Shown piece after piece: positions 1 through 9,223 of a stretch of 64,000 nucleotides of DNA. The stretch is from NCBI GenBank assembly GCA_910578825.1, contig CAJTSB010000015.1, positions 1,685 to 65,684 on the forward strand, given 5' to 3'. The translations under genes and the position numbers were made by a program. The stretch is from an uncultured Lachnospiraceae bacterium (GTDB lineage Bacteria; Bacillota; Clostridia; Lachnospirales; Lachnospiraceae). How positions within the stretch are numbered: the stretch's first letter is position 1; the number at the start of each line of letters is the position of its first letter. The notes under the pieces are model-generated. The model did no database searches. It saw only the letters and a list, made by a program, of their open reading frames with translations, and had not been told where the DNA came from.

Positions 1-3000
1 GATTAATGGAAACTCTAAATCCAAATTACTATTTATAAATCTGAGAATAATTGCTTTAGCCAATTCCCGATAATCAACAATATCTAAATACAGAATAGCC
101 ATACCTAATATAGCCTTTATTTGTTCTTCAGTTAATGTTTCAACATGAAACATAATGTTGTCAAACTTCCCATATTGTATATAAAATTCACATACAGCAT
201 GTCCGCCTACCTCTATAAGCTCTTTGTCTAAATCATTAAAACACTTTTCAATGATTTTTAAAATTCGCTCTTTATATTTTGGATATAAACGAAAAAACAT
301 ATTTTTAGAATCATAAAAACTTGCAGTCCGTATATCAGCTTCATAAATTTTTATGATTTTTTCCTCTGCCCATTCCCGTTCGATATTATAAGAGGGCCAT
401 AAAGCATACAATGCAGCAAAACGTACTGCAGGATTTTTATCAACTGCCAGCCCTTCCATTACTTCTCTAAACTCTGTAAATAAAATCTTATCTTCCCATA
501 GTAAATTCCCTATTGCTCTTGCCGCTTGTCCCCTTACACAATTTAAGGCATTACTGCTTAACATCTGACAGCTTTTCATTTCCTTATCTTCTGGGCTCGT
601 TACATTTGGTTTTTCTAACGCAGGGTTTTCATGTTTCAAGGCAATATGTTTCAATTGATTTAGCACTTTCGCAGACCAGACATTCGAATTCATTTTCTCA
701 ATAATTCCACAAAAATAAGATGCCCTATGTGTCTTCAAATCACATGGAAATATATAAAACATTTTTTCTATCGTCTTAGGTTCAATATCATTTAAATGCT
801 CAGATAACTCTACTCCTAAAAATAGCGAATCTATAAAAGCAGGCAATACTTTATCTTTATGTTCTAAAACAAGTCTTATCATTGCCTGTGGTTCTTGTTT
901 TACAGCCGAACGAAAATCATCTACATACATTTTAAGAGAACTCTCAATAAATCCTCCTTTTACCTCAACACTTTTAAAACGATTTCTATTTTTTAATTTG
1001 CTGTTGGTTATTATTTGAAGCCACTGTTTTTTACTGATATTTTTTCCAGAAACAGGCGAACTTACCCATCCTGAATGCCCATCTTTATTATAATAACGTG
1101 ATTGAACTTTATGAAATCTCCTGCTAAGCACCTGTAGCAAATCTTTACTTTTCTTACTAATCCTTTCTTCTGGTAAACATGATAATAATTCATATTGTAA
1201 ATCCCCCCAGAAACTCCAATACACACGTTCACTTTGTTTTGATTTGTTCCACTCTATTCTTCTTTGATACCATCTTACTGCCCTTGGAGAAACATACTTA
1301 TAAATCACGCTTTCCATCCAAAGCAATTGTTCCCTTTCGCATTTTCGCCCGTGAACTCTTAAAACATTTTTTACTAGCCCCAACTCATCTTCTTCCCCAC
1401 TGGTGTAGTCAAAAATATTCTTATCTAAATCACTACCAATATAACGTATAATCTGATTACTAAAGTTGCTCGGCAAATAACTCAAACTATGCAATATTAT
1501 CTCATTAAATACATGATATCCCTTTCCCATATATCTTTCATAATTCTCCCAGAATTTTTCTGGTGTTTTTGATATTATTGCAACATTAGCCTTTTTCACT
1601 AATTCTACACAAGCTCTCTCTATTCCTCTTTCATGCCAATATGTTCCTGACCATTCATTGTATTTTACCTCTTCTGAATCAGTATTAGGAATATAGGGAA
1701 GTAATTCCGTAAGAACAAATTCTCCATTCTTAATCAAAAAAGATGCTTCTTCTTCAAACAATTCTTCTTCATAACGATAGATGTATTTACCCTGACTCCT
1801 AATTTTGTGTTTCATCCAAAAAGAAATAAGTTTGATAGCACGCATCTCACATTGTTCCATCACAGCTTTTATATCTATAAAAAGTTCTTGAGCCAAATCA
1901 GGATAATGCTCATATAACAACATCCTCAACTCAAACATGTCTTCACTTTCTTCTGTAATACCGTGCCAAAAACATCTAATGAATTTTTTATCATCTTCTT
2001 CACTTTTCAAAATATATTTTTTAATAAACGTAATATCTTCCATAGATAAATCTGGACTTAAGCTTTGTAGCAAATTAAAAACATTTTCTTTTCTGTCTAT
2101 GTCCTGATACCATTTATCTAATATGCCTTGGTCCCTTAAAACAGCAATATACTGTTTTTTAGAGTAGATAACATTATTCAATAAATATTGTCCATAAACC
2201 TCATTTTCACAATTGGCTATTATAAACTGAATTACATTTTCATCTGGTTCCAGAATTTGTCCCAGAATTTCATAAAAAACAAATTTCACATAATATCTTA
2301 TATTATCAGAAAGCAGGATTGCTTCTCCTGCCCTAATGAAATCTGCACTATCATATTCCAATATATTCTGTAAGAACATCTGCACTTGATATCTTCTTGC
2401 TGGATTTTGCATCCTCTTTTCCCCTATGATATTTTCAACATTTTCATCCTCAAAATACCTTTCCATCATTCTTTTACATATGAAATAGTCCAAAATAGAT
2501 TGATGTGCAAACCCAATTTTATTTTTCTGCTTTGCAATAATTTCTGATGAAATTAGATAATCGATTCCAGCTTCCCCAACATTTAAAATATTCTGCGGAA
2601 CATACAAACGTCCTATTTTATCCAATTTATCCACTATAACAGACGTTGTTTCAATAACACTTCTCTCCTGCAATCCCTCCGTAATACTTTTTCTGCAAAT
2701 TTGATGAAACCACTTTTCAATTAGATGACTTGTAGTTAGGCAATCGCTGTATGCTTCTTCTTTATCTAAATGTTGCCAAATATAAATATTACTCGGTATT
2801 CTTAATAACATTTTCAGTTTAAACGATAAGTTATTATACGCCTCACCAATAATTTTCTTGACGGTATCTTCATCAAAATTTTCTATATTAATAACTTCCC
2901 AATCACTATCTTCAGCTTCTTCTTTTTTAAATAAAGAATTAATACTATTATCATTTTCTAAATCATAAGTTCTGCAGACAAATACCATAATTATTTTCTT

Positions 3001-4173
3001 TTCTCGCTCAAGATTCAAATATTTTACCTGCCTAATTAATTCCATGCATACGGAAATTGCCTCGCTTGAATTTGCCTGTGTCCACCTCAAAGCATCCAAC
3101 TGATCTAATACAATGACAGCCTTTTCATTCTTTGAAATACAATGAATTGCATAGGCAGCTGAACCTGGCAAACCTAACTCCTGCCCCCACCTTTCACAAT
3201 TTCCTTTTGGTATCCTCCTATCAAGTTTTATAGAAATATATGGCATCCTCTTTCCTTCACAGTAATTTAAAATTGCTTCTGTGCATCCACTTTTTCCATA
3301 TCCTGCGTTTCCACAAATAATAAATGATTTTTCATTTTCTATTAATTCTATACATCTGCTAAATTCTTTTCTCTCTATTAATCCATCCTCCAAGGGTTTG
3401 AAATTTTCTCTGTATTCTTGATTAATTTCATTTACTCTTGGAACAATCCTATCATCATTATCTCTTAACCGGAACTCTATTTTCTGAATCTTAAAATAAT
3501 CGTATAGCAAAGATTGTGTTATTTCTTTTCCCAATATATCCTTTGTAACTATCAAAGAAACCAACGCATTATATACCATATTTTTTTCACTTCTAAACAA
3601 GAACCGTATACTTTGATTTATACGTTCTTGAATTTCATATTCTGACAACCGTTTATAAGTAATTTTTTTTAGGTAATCTATACTCTTTAATACATCTCTG
3701 TCCTCCTCAAAATTTAAATCCATTTCTGTACAAAAGTTTTTATAAAAATTCTGAAACTTCTTATCACTTCCCAAAATCTGAACTGCATAAAAATCTTCTG
3801 GATTGCCACTTGTATTATTTGCTCTATCATTTAAATCTACCAAAAAAGTACAGTCAATCGGACTGACTAACGCAACCCTCCTATCGTCATCCCTGTTCAA
3901 CTGCACTTTCCATGCACCCAATATATTTCTTGCTCTTAAATCAGAAACTTCCCAACTTTTTTTACTGGCATTTCGTGCTTTACACTGCTGATGTTCTTTT
4001 ATACCTTCAAAAGTCGTTACAAGTATATCCGTTCCTATTTCATTTACACCAAGCGCTTCTATAACAATGCTATAATTTATTTCATCTAAAATTTTAAGAA
4101 TCTCATAAATAATACAATTTATTTCATATTGATTCCCCTTTTTGTCCGCTCTACCGCCTTTTTCTAATGGCAT
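1..4173 (-). CDS. Avs-like STAND NTPase with N-terminal PD-(D/E)XK-like nuclease domain (3' end outside window)
   Basis: The frame stays open for 1391 codons from an ATG at 4173, preceded by GGGAGG, and runs off the left edge, so the C-terminus is missing. Residues about 13-67 look like a Mrr/Cap4-type restriction-endonuclease fold: E39, D49 in a GTDILV strand, and Q63-x-K65 in HQQCKAR. A P-loop NTPase follows, with Walker A GNAGYGKS at 288-295 and a STAND-style Walker B (VIVLDQLD) at 353-360. HQSILDYF at 557-564 is a motif typical of the winged-helix end of such NTPases. The remaining 800 or more residues look helical, as in sensor regions of antiviral STAND (Avs) proteins. In that family, phage protein binding causes oligomerisation and nuclease activation; that this protein does so is inference. 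Codon use is much more AT-rich than in the conjugative region. An alternative is a NACHT ATPase with another role. Confidence 0.8.
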   Translation of the reverse strand, partial: MPLEKGGRADKKGNQYEINCIIYEILKILDEINYSIVIEALGVNEIGTDILVTTFEGIKEHQQCKARNASKKSWEVSDLRARNILGAWKVQLNRDDDRRVALVSPIDCTFLVDLNDRANNTSGNPEDFYAVQILGSDKKFQNFYKNFCTEMDLNFEEDRDVLKSIDYLKKITYKRLSEYEIQERINQSIRFLFRSEKNMVYNALVSLIVTKDILGKEITQSLLYDYFKIQKIEFRLRDNDDRIVPRVNEINQEYRENFKPLEDGLIERKEFSRCIELIENEKSFIICGNAGYGKSGCTEAILNYCEGKRMPYISIKLDRRIPKGNCERWGQELGLPGSAAYAIHCISKNEKAVIVLDQLDALRWTQANSSEAISVCMELIRQVKYLNLEREKKIIMVFVCRTYDLENDNSINSLFKKEEAEDSDWEVINIENFDEDTVKKIIGEAYNNLSFKLKMLLRIPSNIYIWQHLDKEEAYSDCLTTSHLIEKWFHQICRKSITEGLQERSVIETTSVIVDKLDKIGRLYVPQNILNVGEAGIDYLISSEIIAKQKNKIGFAHQSILDYFICKRMMERYFEDENVENIIGEKRMQNPARRYQVQMFLQNILEYDSADFIRAGEAILLSDNIRYYVKFVFYEILGQILEPDENVIQFIIANCENEVYGQYLLNNVIYSKKQYIAVLRDQGILDKWYQDIDRKENVFNLLQSLSPDLSMEDITFIKKYILKSEEDDKKFIRCFWHGITEESEDMFELRMLLYEHYPDLAQELFIDIKAVMEQCEMRAIKLISFWMKHKIRSQGKYIYRYEEELFEEEASFLIKNGEFVLTELLPYIPNTDSEEVKYNEWSGTYWHERGIERACVELVKKANVAIISKTPEKFWENYERYMGKGYHVFNEIILHSLSYLPSNFSNQIIRYIGSDLDKNIFDYTSGEEDELGLVKNVLRVHGRKCEREQLLWMESVIYKYVSPRAVRWYQRRIEWNKSKQSERVYWSFWGDLQYELLSCLPEERISKKSKDLLQVLSRRFHKVQSRYYNKDGHSGWVSSPVSGKNISKKQWLQIITNSKLKNRNRFKSVEVKGGFIESSLKMYVDDFRSAVKQEPQAMIRLVLEHKDKVLPAFIDSLFLGVELSEHLNDIEPKTIEKMFYIFPCDLKTHRASYFCGIIEKMNSNVWSAKVLNQLKHIALKHENPALEKPNVTSPEDKEMKSCQMLSSNALNCVRGQAARAIGNLLWEDKILFTEFREVMEGLAVDKNPAVRFAALYALWPSYNIEREWAEEKIIKIYEADIRTASFYDSKNMFFRLYPKYKERILKIIEKCFNDLDKELIEVGGHAVCEFYIQYGKFDNIMFHVETLTEEQIKAILGMAILYLDIVDYRELAKAIILRFINSNLDLEFPLI

Positions 4174-4319
4174 ATTATCCTCCCAAATAACAATAACTAT
4201 TAATATTCAAACAGCAATGCTCTGTAATAAATATCGACCTGAATAAAAGAAGTCTTTGCATAGGGCAGCTTTTCTCTTAGGATGTAAATCTGAAAACCAC
4301 CCTCATGCAAAAACAACAC

Positions 4320-4348
4320 AATATAATTTCAAATTAACAAAATATCAA
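4320..4348 (-). promoter_or_regulatory. Sigma-70-like promoter for the STAND NTPase gene
   Basis: Read on the minus strand there is TTGATA (4343-4348), a 17-base spacer, and TATATT (4320-4325). It lies about 150 bases upstream of the start at 4173, giving a long AT-rich leader. No structured riboswitch was recognised in the leader. Confidence 0.45.
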
Positions 4349-4370
4349 ATCTTGTAATATATAACTATTT

Positions 4371-4697
4371 TCAAAAATAACTATTTTTTGTATCCCCACA
4401 CCCCACATTAACCACCGCCGAAACCTCAAAATACTTCTCCATCTTCTTATTCCGATTCCCCTCTCCATCTACCGCAAACACAAAATGCTTATAAAACTGC
4501 CGAAAACAAAGCATCTCTAGATATGTTTCCTTTGAATACTTGCGACACATTCCACATGTGTCGTCACGCATAGATGAACACATTTCTTCTATGTCGTTTT
4601 GTATATAAGAACACATTTCAGTGTTCAATTCCTCTGTCCCATCTACTACAAATCCATCATCCACTGTATTATCCAAAAAGCCTTTCTGAGTGTTCAT
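4371..4697 (-). CDS. Small Cys-rich hypothetical protein downstream of the recombinase
   Basis: This 108-residue ORF begins 35 bases after the recombinase stop and has AGAAAGG upstream of its ATG. It contains a short repeated motif (EMCS, EEMCS, GMC) and many acidic residues in the first half. The DNA at 4543-4563 holds a short hairpin (CGACACA/TGTGTCG) inside the gene. I do not recognise a family. Its position between a large serine recombinase and a probable element boundary is where excision-accessory or hypothetical cargo genes often sit, but there is no direct evidence of such a role. It could also be a non-coding open frame. Confidence 0.4.
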   Translation of the reverse strand: MNTQKGFLDNTVDDGFVVDGTEELNTEMCSYIQNDIEEMCSSMRDDTCGMCRKYSKETYLEMLCFRQFYKHFVFAVDGEGNRNKKMEKYFEVSAVVNVGCGDTKNSYF

Positions 4698-4732
4698 TTT
4701 TATAACCCTTTCTGCTTTTTGGTAATGCTATG

Positions 4733-6421
4733 CTAACCAATTTTCTTATTCAAATTTTTATACCGTCTTTTTGCATCCGGTACAACCCTGTCATCCATAC
4801 CTTTCAGCACAAATGTCAGCTTATATGGATCGACTATTCCATCCTCATTCATATCACCAACAATCACCTTTTCAACAATGCTCTCGAAAACTGCTCTGTC
4901 GAATTTATCAAGCATATCTGCCTCTGTAATACAGGCACGAATCTCTTTCATTCTCTGGCTGACATGCTTTTGTGCCTCTACATTTGAAGAATACAACGAG
5001 CGTTCCCCTTTTGTCTGGTTAATCTTTCGTGTCAATTCATTATACTTTGCATCGTATGCCTCTTTCGTAATCTTATCATCTAACAGCATATCGGTCAATT
5101 TCTTTCTCTTTGATTCCAGCAAGTCAAGAGTTTTATTTACCTTTTGCAACTTAATGGCACTTTCATCATTCGATAATGTCTCCTCAACAGAATGGATAAC
5201 CAAATCCAGAACATCATCAAAGTTGTCTGCAAGTAGATGAAACATTTCAATGAAGGCATTTTCAATGATTGCCTCGTCAATTGACTTGCTGTGCGGACAG
5301 TTCTCAATGCCAAAATTGGTAGCAGTCCTGCATTTCCATACTGGCTTTGTCTGTGTTGTTGTCTGATTATGGGCACGTCTCGTTAGATACTTTCCACAAA
5401 ATCCACATTCACACATACTGCTGAAAGCAAATTTCCTACTGTACTTCTTTCTTGTTCCCTCAATGGACATTGCATTTTTGCGGTAGCGGCTCTTTTTAAT
5501 CTCCTGTGCTGCATCCCATATTTCGGGTGAAACGATAGGCTCATGGTGTTCTTTGATATAATACTGTTCTTCTTCGCCCATATTTTCAAGCCTGCGCTTT
5601 GAAATCGGATCAACCGTAAAGGTTTTTCCCAGCCGGAGGTCTCCCTTATACTTTTCATTATTGATAATCGTCCTTATCCCGCTTTCTGTCCATTTCACTT
5701 CCCCTTTCTTGTTCTTTCTGCCAAGCCTGGTCAGTTCCTTTGCTATTGTCGGCGCACCATACCCTCTTAAATACATATCGAATATTTCACGAACACTCTC
5801 TGCCTCCCCCGGATTTACAGTAATGCTCTTATCCTCTGGATGGTAATCATAACCGAGGCAGCCATTGAACCCCATCATTTCGCCACGTTTCATTTTCATT
5901 TTGATTCCCATTTTTACATTTGCAGATAACGATTCCACTTCATTCTGAGCAAGGGTGGAAAGCAATGCCAATGCCATCTCACTTTCCATTGAAAGCGTGT
6001 TAATATTCTCTTTTTCAAAAATAACCGCTATCCCCTTTTCTTTGAGCATACGGACATATTGAAGGGTATCTACCAGATTACGGGAAAATCTGGATATGGA
6101 TTTTGTGAGGATAACATCAATCATGCCTGCCATGCAGTCGTTAATCATTTTCAGGAAACCGTCTCTCTTGACTGTCTTAGTTCCTGTAATCGCTTCATCC
6201 GCATAGATGCCAACCATTACCCACTCTTTTTCTTTGGAAATCTTCTCTTGATAATATGTTTTCTGTGACTGAAAGCTCTGTAACTGTTCTTCGCCATCGG
6301 TACTCACCCGCACATATGCCGCCACTTTTTTTCTTTCAATCGAAAGGCCATTGCCAACCATATTCCTGCGTCTGATTCCGTTTCCTTCTACCGCTTTAAT
6401 AACTTCCACTTCTCCTGCCAT
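4733..6421 (-). CDS. Large serine recombinase (TndX/TnpX-type integrase)
   Basis: The protein has 562 residues from the ATG at 6421, chosen because AAGGAGGAA lies seven bases upstream; the frame is open 46 codons further but without a ribosome site. The N-terminal resolvase domain starts with AAYVRVSTD, with the nucleophile at about S40, followed by the SRFSRN motif. A recombinase domain comes next, then a zinc-ribbon region with CxCGFCG and later cysteines, then a long charged coiled-coil and a C-terminal tail. This order is that of large serine recombinases that excise and integrate conjugative transposons between short att cores. It is probably the integrase of the element whose conjugation genes start near 20 kb, or of a smaller nested element. 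A long palindrome at its promoter suggests repression by a dimeric regulator. Confidence 0.9.
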   Translation of the reverse strand: MAGEVEVIKAVEGNGIRRRNMVGNGLSIERKKVAAYVRVSTDGEEQLQSFQSQKTYYQEKISKEKEWVMVGIYADEAITGTKTVKRDGFLKMINDCMAGMIDVILTKSISRFSRNLVDTLQYVRMLKEKGIAVIFEKENINTLSMESEMALALLSTLAQNEVESLSANVKMGIKMKMKRGEMMGFNGCLGYDYHPEDKSITVNPGEAESVREIFDMYLRGYGAPTIAKELTRLGRKNKKGEVKWTESGIRTIINNEKYKGDLRLGKTFTVDPISKRRLENMGEEEQYYIKEHHEPIVSPEIWDAAQEIKKSRYRKNAMSIEGTRKKYSRKFAFSSMCECGFCGKYLTRRAHNQTTTQTKPVWKCRTATNFGIENCPHSKSIDEAIIENAFIEMFHLLADNFDDVLDLVIHSVEETLSNDESAIKLQKVNKTLDLLESKRKKLTDMLLDDKITKEAYDAKYNELTRKINQTKGERSLYSSNVEAQKHVSQRMKEIRACITEADMLDKFDRAVFESIVEKVIVGDMNEDGIVDPYKLTFVLKGMDDRVVPDAKRRYKNLNKKIG

Positions 6422-6440
6422 TCCTGTTCCTCCTTCCTTT

Positions 6441-6497
6441 GATATATAGTAAAACCAGAAACAAACTCTTATCTTGTTTCTGACCTTACTATATATC
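6441..6497. promoter_or_regulatory. Long inverted repeat upstream of the recombinase gene
   Basis: GATATATAGTAA (6441-6452) and the inner CAGAAACAA face TTGTTTCTG and TTACTATATATC (ending 6497), with a centre near 6468. It lies 20 bases before the recombinase start. It may be an operator, a recombinase binding site, or an mRNA hairpin controlling integrase expression. Which of these applies cannot be told from the sequence. Confidence 0.6.
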
Positions 6498-6565
6498 AAA
6501 AAGAAAATATTAACTAATGTACGAAAGGCAGATAAAAATTTCTTTTTCCTGCCTTTCACAAAATC

Positions 6566-6757
6566 TTATACTTGTTCAAATGTTACTACATTGTGTTCCT
6601 GCATAATTCTGTTTCTCGCTTTTGTATATTCATCTTCATTTAATAATCCTAACGCATATATCCTTGCAAGAACCGCTAACTTCTTTGCCAAAGTTAAAGC
6701 ATCCAACCTGTCACACCCACTTTCATGCCGCCAATCCACACTGTACCTTAACAGCAT
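6566..6757 (-). CDS. Small SHOCT-like protein
   Basis: A 63-residue ORF whose C-terminal half resembles the SHOCT (short C-terminal) domain: a helix rich in Leu and Ala followed by LLNEDEYTKARNRI. It overlaps the 3' end of the MazF-like gene. The ATG at 6757 is assumed; a GTG at 6739 has a better ribosome site (AAGG, spacing six) and would give 57 residues. SHOCT domains usually mediate oligomerisation. Small proteins of this kind commonly sit beside toxins or recombinases on mobile elements. The role here is unknown. Confidence 0.55.
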   Translation of the reverse strand: MLLRYSVDWRHESGCDRLDALTLAKKLAVLARIYALGLLNEDEYTKARNRIMQEHNVVTFEQV

Positions 6758-7076
6758 GGCCTATCTCAGCCATCTTTCTCCAACTTACCCTGCCTGCCAC
6801 CTCTAAAACATCCGAAAAAGCAACGGAAGTAATCTGCTCGCAGAGGGCAAGGCTGTGGCATTCCAACCCGCTATTCCTATATCTGTTCAAAAATACATGA
6901 GTTGGCAAATACTGTTTTTTCCGTATCTTTGAAGTAAGCGGGACAACCGTGATAACCGGGCTGTGCCTGTTTGCCATGTCGTTGCTCATAACAACACAAG
7001 GCCGGATTCCCGACTGGACTGATGTTTCATGCTGTCCCAAATCCACAATGATAATGTCGCCTCTTTTAATCTCCAC
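6723..7076 (-). CDS. mazF: MazF/PemK-family mRNA interferase toxin
   Basis: The protein is about 117 residues from a GTG at 7076, chosen because GGAGG lies five bases upstream; an ATG at 7088 lacks a ribosome site. Family signatures are visible: the opening KRGDIIIVDLG, SGIRPCVVMSND with the conserved Arg, and VVPLTS with the conserved Thr, followed by the LECHSLALCEQI strand and a terminal helix. MazF toxins are sequence-specific endoribonucleases. The start overlaps the stop of the upstream resolvase-like gene by 11 bases, so the two are translationally coupled. No classical MazE antitoxin is seen. The upstream partner or the downstream SHOCT-like protein could serve that function (inference). 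Confidence 0.85.
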   Translation of the reverse strand: MEIKRGDIIIVDLGQHETSVQSGIRPCVVMSNDMANRHSPVITVVPLTSKIRKKQYLPTHVFLNRYRNSGLECHSLALCEQITSVAFSDVLEVAGRVSWRKMAEIGHAVKVQCGLAA

Positions 7077-7446
7077 TTTCCCCTCCATAAACACTGCCGG
7101 CAAACTCACCCGCATCTGCCAGATACACCTGCACACCCATATCCGCCATGCTGCCCACAAATTTCTCCCAATCGGAATAATCCTCTGTCACATCATATTG
7201 GTTACGGAGCGCCAGAACCTCATAACCCCTGTTTACAACGGCATTGACGACAGACTTTATCACCGGCCTGTCCATATCCATATCTCCAATCAGGTTATGC
7301 TCCACCGCCACATCTTCCACAAGAATGTTTCTCCCCGCACACTGCACTGTTATCTGCTCCGCCATCCGCTCCACATTCTTCTGACACTTCATGCTGCTTA
7401 TAAACAAAATACCTTTTACTATTTGGTTTTTTTCGTAGCCCATCAT
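7066..7446 (-). CDS. Degenerate resolvase-like protein coupled to the MazF toxin
   Basis: A 126-residue protein starting at the ATG 7446, with GGAGG six bases upstream. By pattern it matches a serine-recombinase N-terminal domain: a first strand ILFISS, a long helix, a strand with a variable loop, DMDRPVIKSVVNAVVNRGY where resolvases have the 'RPALQRLL' helix, then YEVLALRN and a helix ending GVQVYLAD. The catalytic Arg-rich 'LSRLSR' motif is replaced (LRNQYDV), and the nucleophile region reads ISS instead of RVST. It is therefore probably inactive as a recombinase. Coupling to the toxin suggests an antitoxin or regulatory use of the fold. This assignment rests on manual comparison only. Confidence 0.55.
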   Translation of the reverse strand: MMGYEKNQIVKGILFISSMKCQKNVERMAEQITVQCAGRNILVEDVAVEHNLIGDMDMDRPVIKSVVNAVVNRGYEVLALRNQYDVTEDYSDWEKFVGSMADMGVQVYLADAGEFAGSVYGGESGD

Positions 7447-7482
7447 AAATGACCTCCAATCAAAATATCTGCTTTTTACCAT

Positions 7483-8069
7483 ACTATAAAGGGAAAACTC
7501 TGCCGGCTATGTTATCCTCCCATATAAACGCTCCCGCCCCCATAAAGTCCTGTATTTTTATTTCTGCCGTTTCTTCTTTGGGGCAAAAGCGTTTATATCA
7601 GAGGACAACCGGCTGCATACGCAGCCAGCCATTCCTCTCATCCCCCAGCCGGGTTACACACATGGAACCTCGCCCGTTCCCACTGCACTTCTACCAGCCC
7701 ATCCGGATTCATATGCAGGTCGCCGCTCCCACGAAAGGATTATTTCTGCAATCGTGGTGTCCGTATAATTCATTACCCCCAGCCGCTGCTCTGGTAGGCC
7801 GTAACCTCTGCTCCAATCCTTCACGGGCAACAGGATGCTCTCCAACTTATCCAGGAAGAACTTTATTTCTTCCGCAAAAACAACTCAGTGGGACACCATG
7901 CAGGATTATCATGGCACGAAATGGATTCCGGCCACTCTGCCGCAAGGCAAAGCGAAAATATATCGGAATGTGTGCTTGTCCTATTCAGTTCGTAATGCCA
8001 TTGTATAACCTTTTCTCCTAAAAGCAGAGACCACAGTTCGGTTACTTAGTAACCGTGTGGCGGTTACCT
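7483..8069. other. 587-base stretch without a convincing gene; possible decayed coding remnants
   Basis: No intact gene with a ribosome site was found. On the minus strand, 7654-7863 reads as a plausible protein segment (FFLDKLESILLPVKDW...), after which a second frame reads HMNPDGLVEVQWERARFHVC. That pattern is what a frameshifted old gene would leave. A plus-strand frame is open over 7449-8021 but shows no start signal or protein-like composition. The stretch separates the toxin module from the XRE gene. Confidence 0.3.
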
Positions 8070-8387
8070 CTACGAAAATTTTTTTATGTTCTGTATCAGG
8101 CTTGCTATGGTAGCCCGGACAACCCGTTTCTGGCTGTCTGTCAAACCCTCGGACAGACTTGTTATGTAATCCCGTTCCTCTCCATATACCAGATAATCAA
8201 GGGAAATATGGTAATAATCTGCTACCATTATCAGACTGTCTATACTTCCTCCGTTCTGTGCCTGCTCCAGCTTACGGTATCCGCTGAGGGAAAATCCCAT
8301 CTTCTCTGCCGCCTCGCTCTGGGTTAAGTTGCTACCTGTCCTTAAATCCCTTATCCTTTCTGCGCTTTTCTGCACATCATAATACAT
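8070..8387 (-). CDS. XRE-family transcriptional regulator
   Basis: A 105-residue protein from the ATG at 8387, with AGGAGG upstream at good spacing. Residues about 10-65 form a Cro/CI helix-turn-helix: RIRDLRTGSNLTQSEAAEKM, then GFSLSGYRKLEQ as the recognition helix region, and ISLDYLVYGE, the hallmark end of this family. The C-terminal helix LTDSQKRVVRATIASLIQNI may dimerise. It lies alone on the minus strand between an apparent gene graveyard and a hairpin. It is a candidate repressor of the mobile element's maintenance functions, by position only. Confidence 0.85.
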   Translation of the reverse strand: MYYDVQKSAERIRDLRTGSNLTQSEAAEKMGFSLSGYRKLEQAQNGGSIDSLIMVADYYHISLDYLVYGEERDYITSLSEGLTDSQKRVVRATIASLIQNIKKFS

Positions 8388-8480
8388 ATTCTGACCTCCT
8401 GATTTTCTTACTTTCCTGTTTTTTTCCGAGTAAAAAATCAGGAGGCTGTCGGAGAACGGCACCGTAAAATCTGATTTGCC

Positions 8481-8530
8481 CAATACAAAAAAACCACAGT
8501 CCGGAATGGGACTATGGTCTTTTTGTATTG
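8481..8530. terminator. Bidirectional terminator-like hairpin
   Basis: CAATACAAAAA and TTTTTGTATTG flank an inner stem ACCACAGTCC/GGACTATGGT. The A-run and T-run on either side would allow termination in both directions. It lies about 95 bases upstream of the XRE start at 8387. Confidence 0.5.
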
Positions 8531-9223
8531 CTTCTTATTCTGTTTCGGTCGATATAACCCTATCCCTCTCTCAATAACTATCCCCTCATTTTGCAGGAAC
8601 AGACAAGCGCATTTTGCTGCCATATTCCTTCATAGTTCACAGCATAGAAAGGTATACTGTATAAAACTAAGGATTGAGTGGGAATTTTAATGATTTTGGG
8701 TGAGATTACCACAATGTTTGGCAAAGCAGCCTAATGCTAGGCCAGGCTGTCTAAGTAGATTCTATAGGTTAATTCATAAACATTGGAACTGGACAGACTT
8801 AGAAAAAATGTCCCAGAATGAAGATGCAAAATGAGAAAAACACTTTACATTTAGAATGTTCTGCCTGAATTACGCTCCGATTTTTCTTTTCTGTCAGGAT
8901 TCAGACACTCTGCACACATAACCGCATACCCTCAAAAGTAAGGTTAAGTTCCATGTTCAAATATTCTTCATAACTCGTCATCATTTTCATCCCTCTTTCT
9001 GCAATACTTAATCATATACAACTATCTTCCTGCCAGATACCATTATAGTATTTTGATTTTTATATGTCTATAAAGAGCAAAATCCCATGCTTTCATAACA
9101 GGTTCAATACAACATAAAAAGAACCATGACAAGTCCTATTCCGCTACAATAAAGCAATAAAAAAGGAACTGACAAACTGCCAATTCCTCTTTTTCCTAAA
9201 TTATTATACAAATAAACCACTTT
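8531..9223. other. About 690 bases with no intact gene
   Basis: The stretch holds a 44-codon plus-strand fragment at 8700-8834 (listed separately) and a 29-codon minus-strand ORF at 8901-8990 beginning MKMMTSYEEYL with AGAGGG upstream. Otherwise it is AT-rich DNA with no recognised function. It probably marks deletions inside the element. Confidence 0.3.
8700..8834 (+). pseudogene. Possible 3' gene remnant
   Basis: From a GTG at 8700 the frame encodes 44 residues of protein-like composition, including CLSRFYRLIHKHWNWTDLEK, and ends at TGA 8834. Two stops lie directly upstream (TAA TGA) and no ribosome site is seen. It looks like the tail of a lost gene. The family is not recognised. Confidence 0.25.

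Noticed and set aside
7449..8021. 190-codon open frame on the plus strand
   Set aside because: No ribosome site, composition rich in Pro/Ser/Cys, and it starts inside a minus-strand gene leader. It is probably a chance antisense frame.
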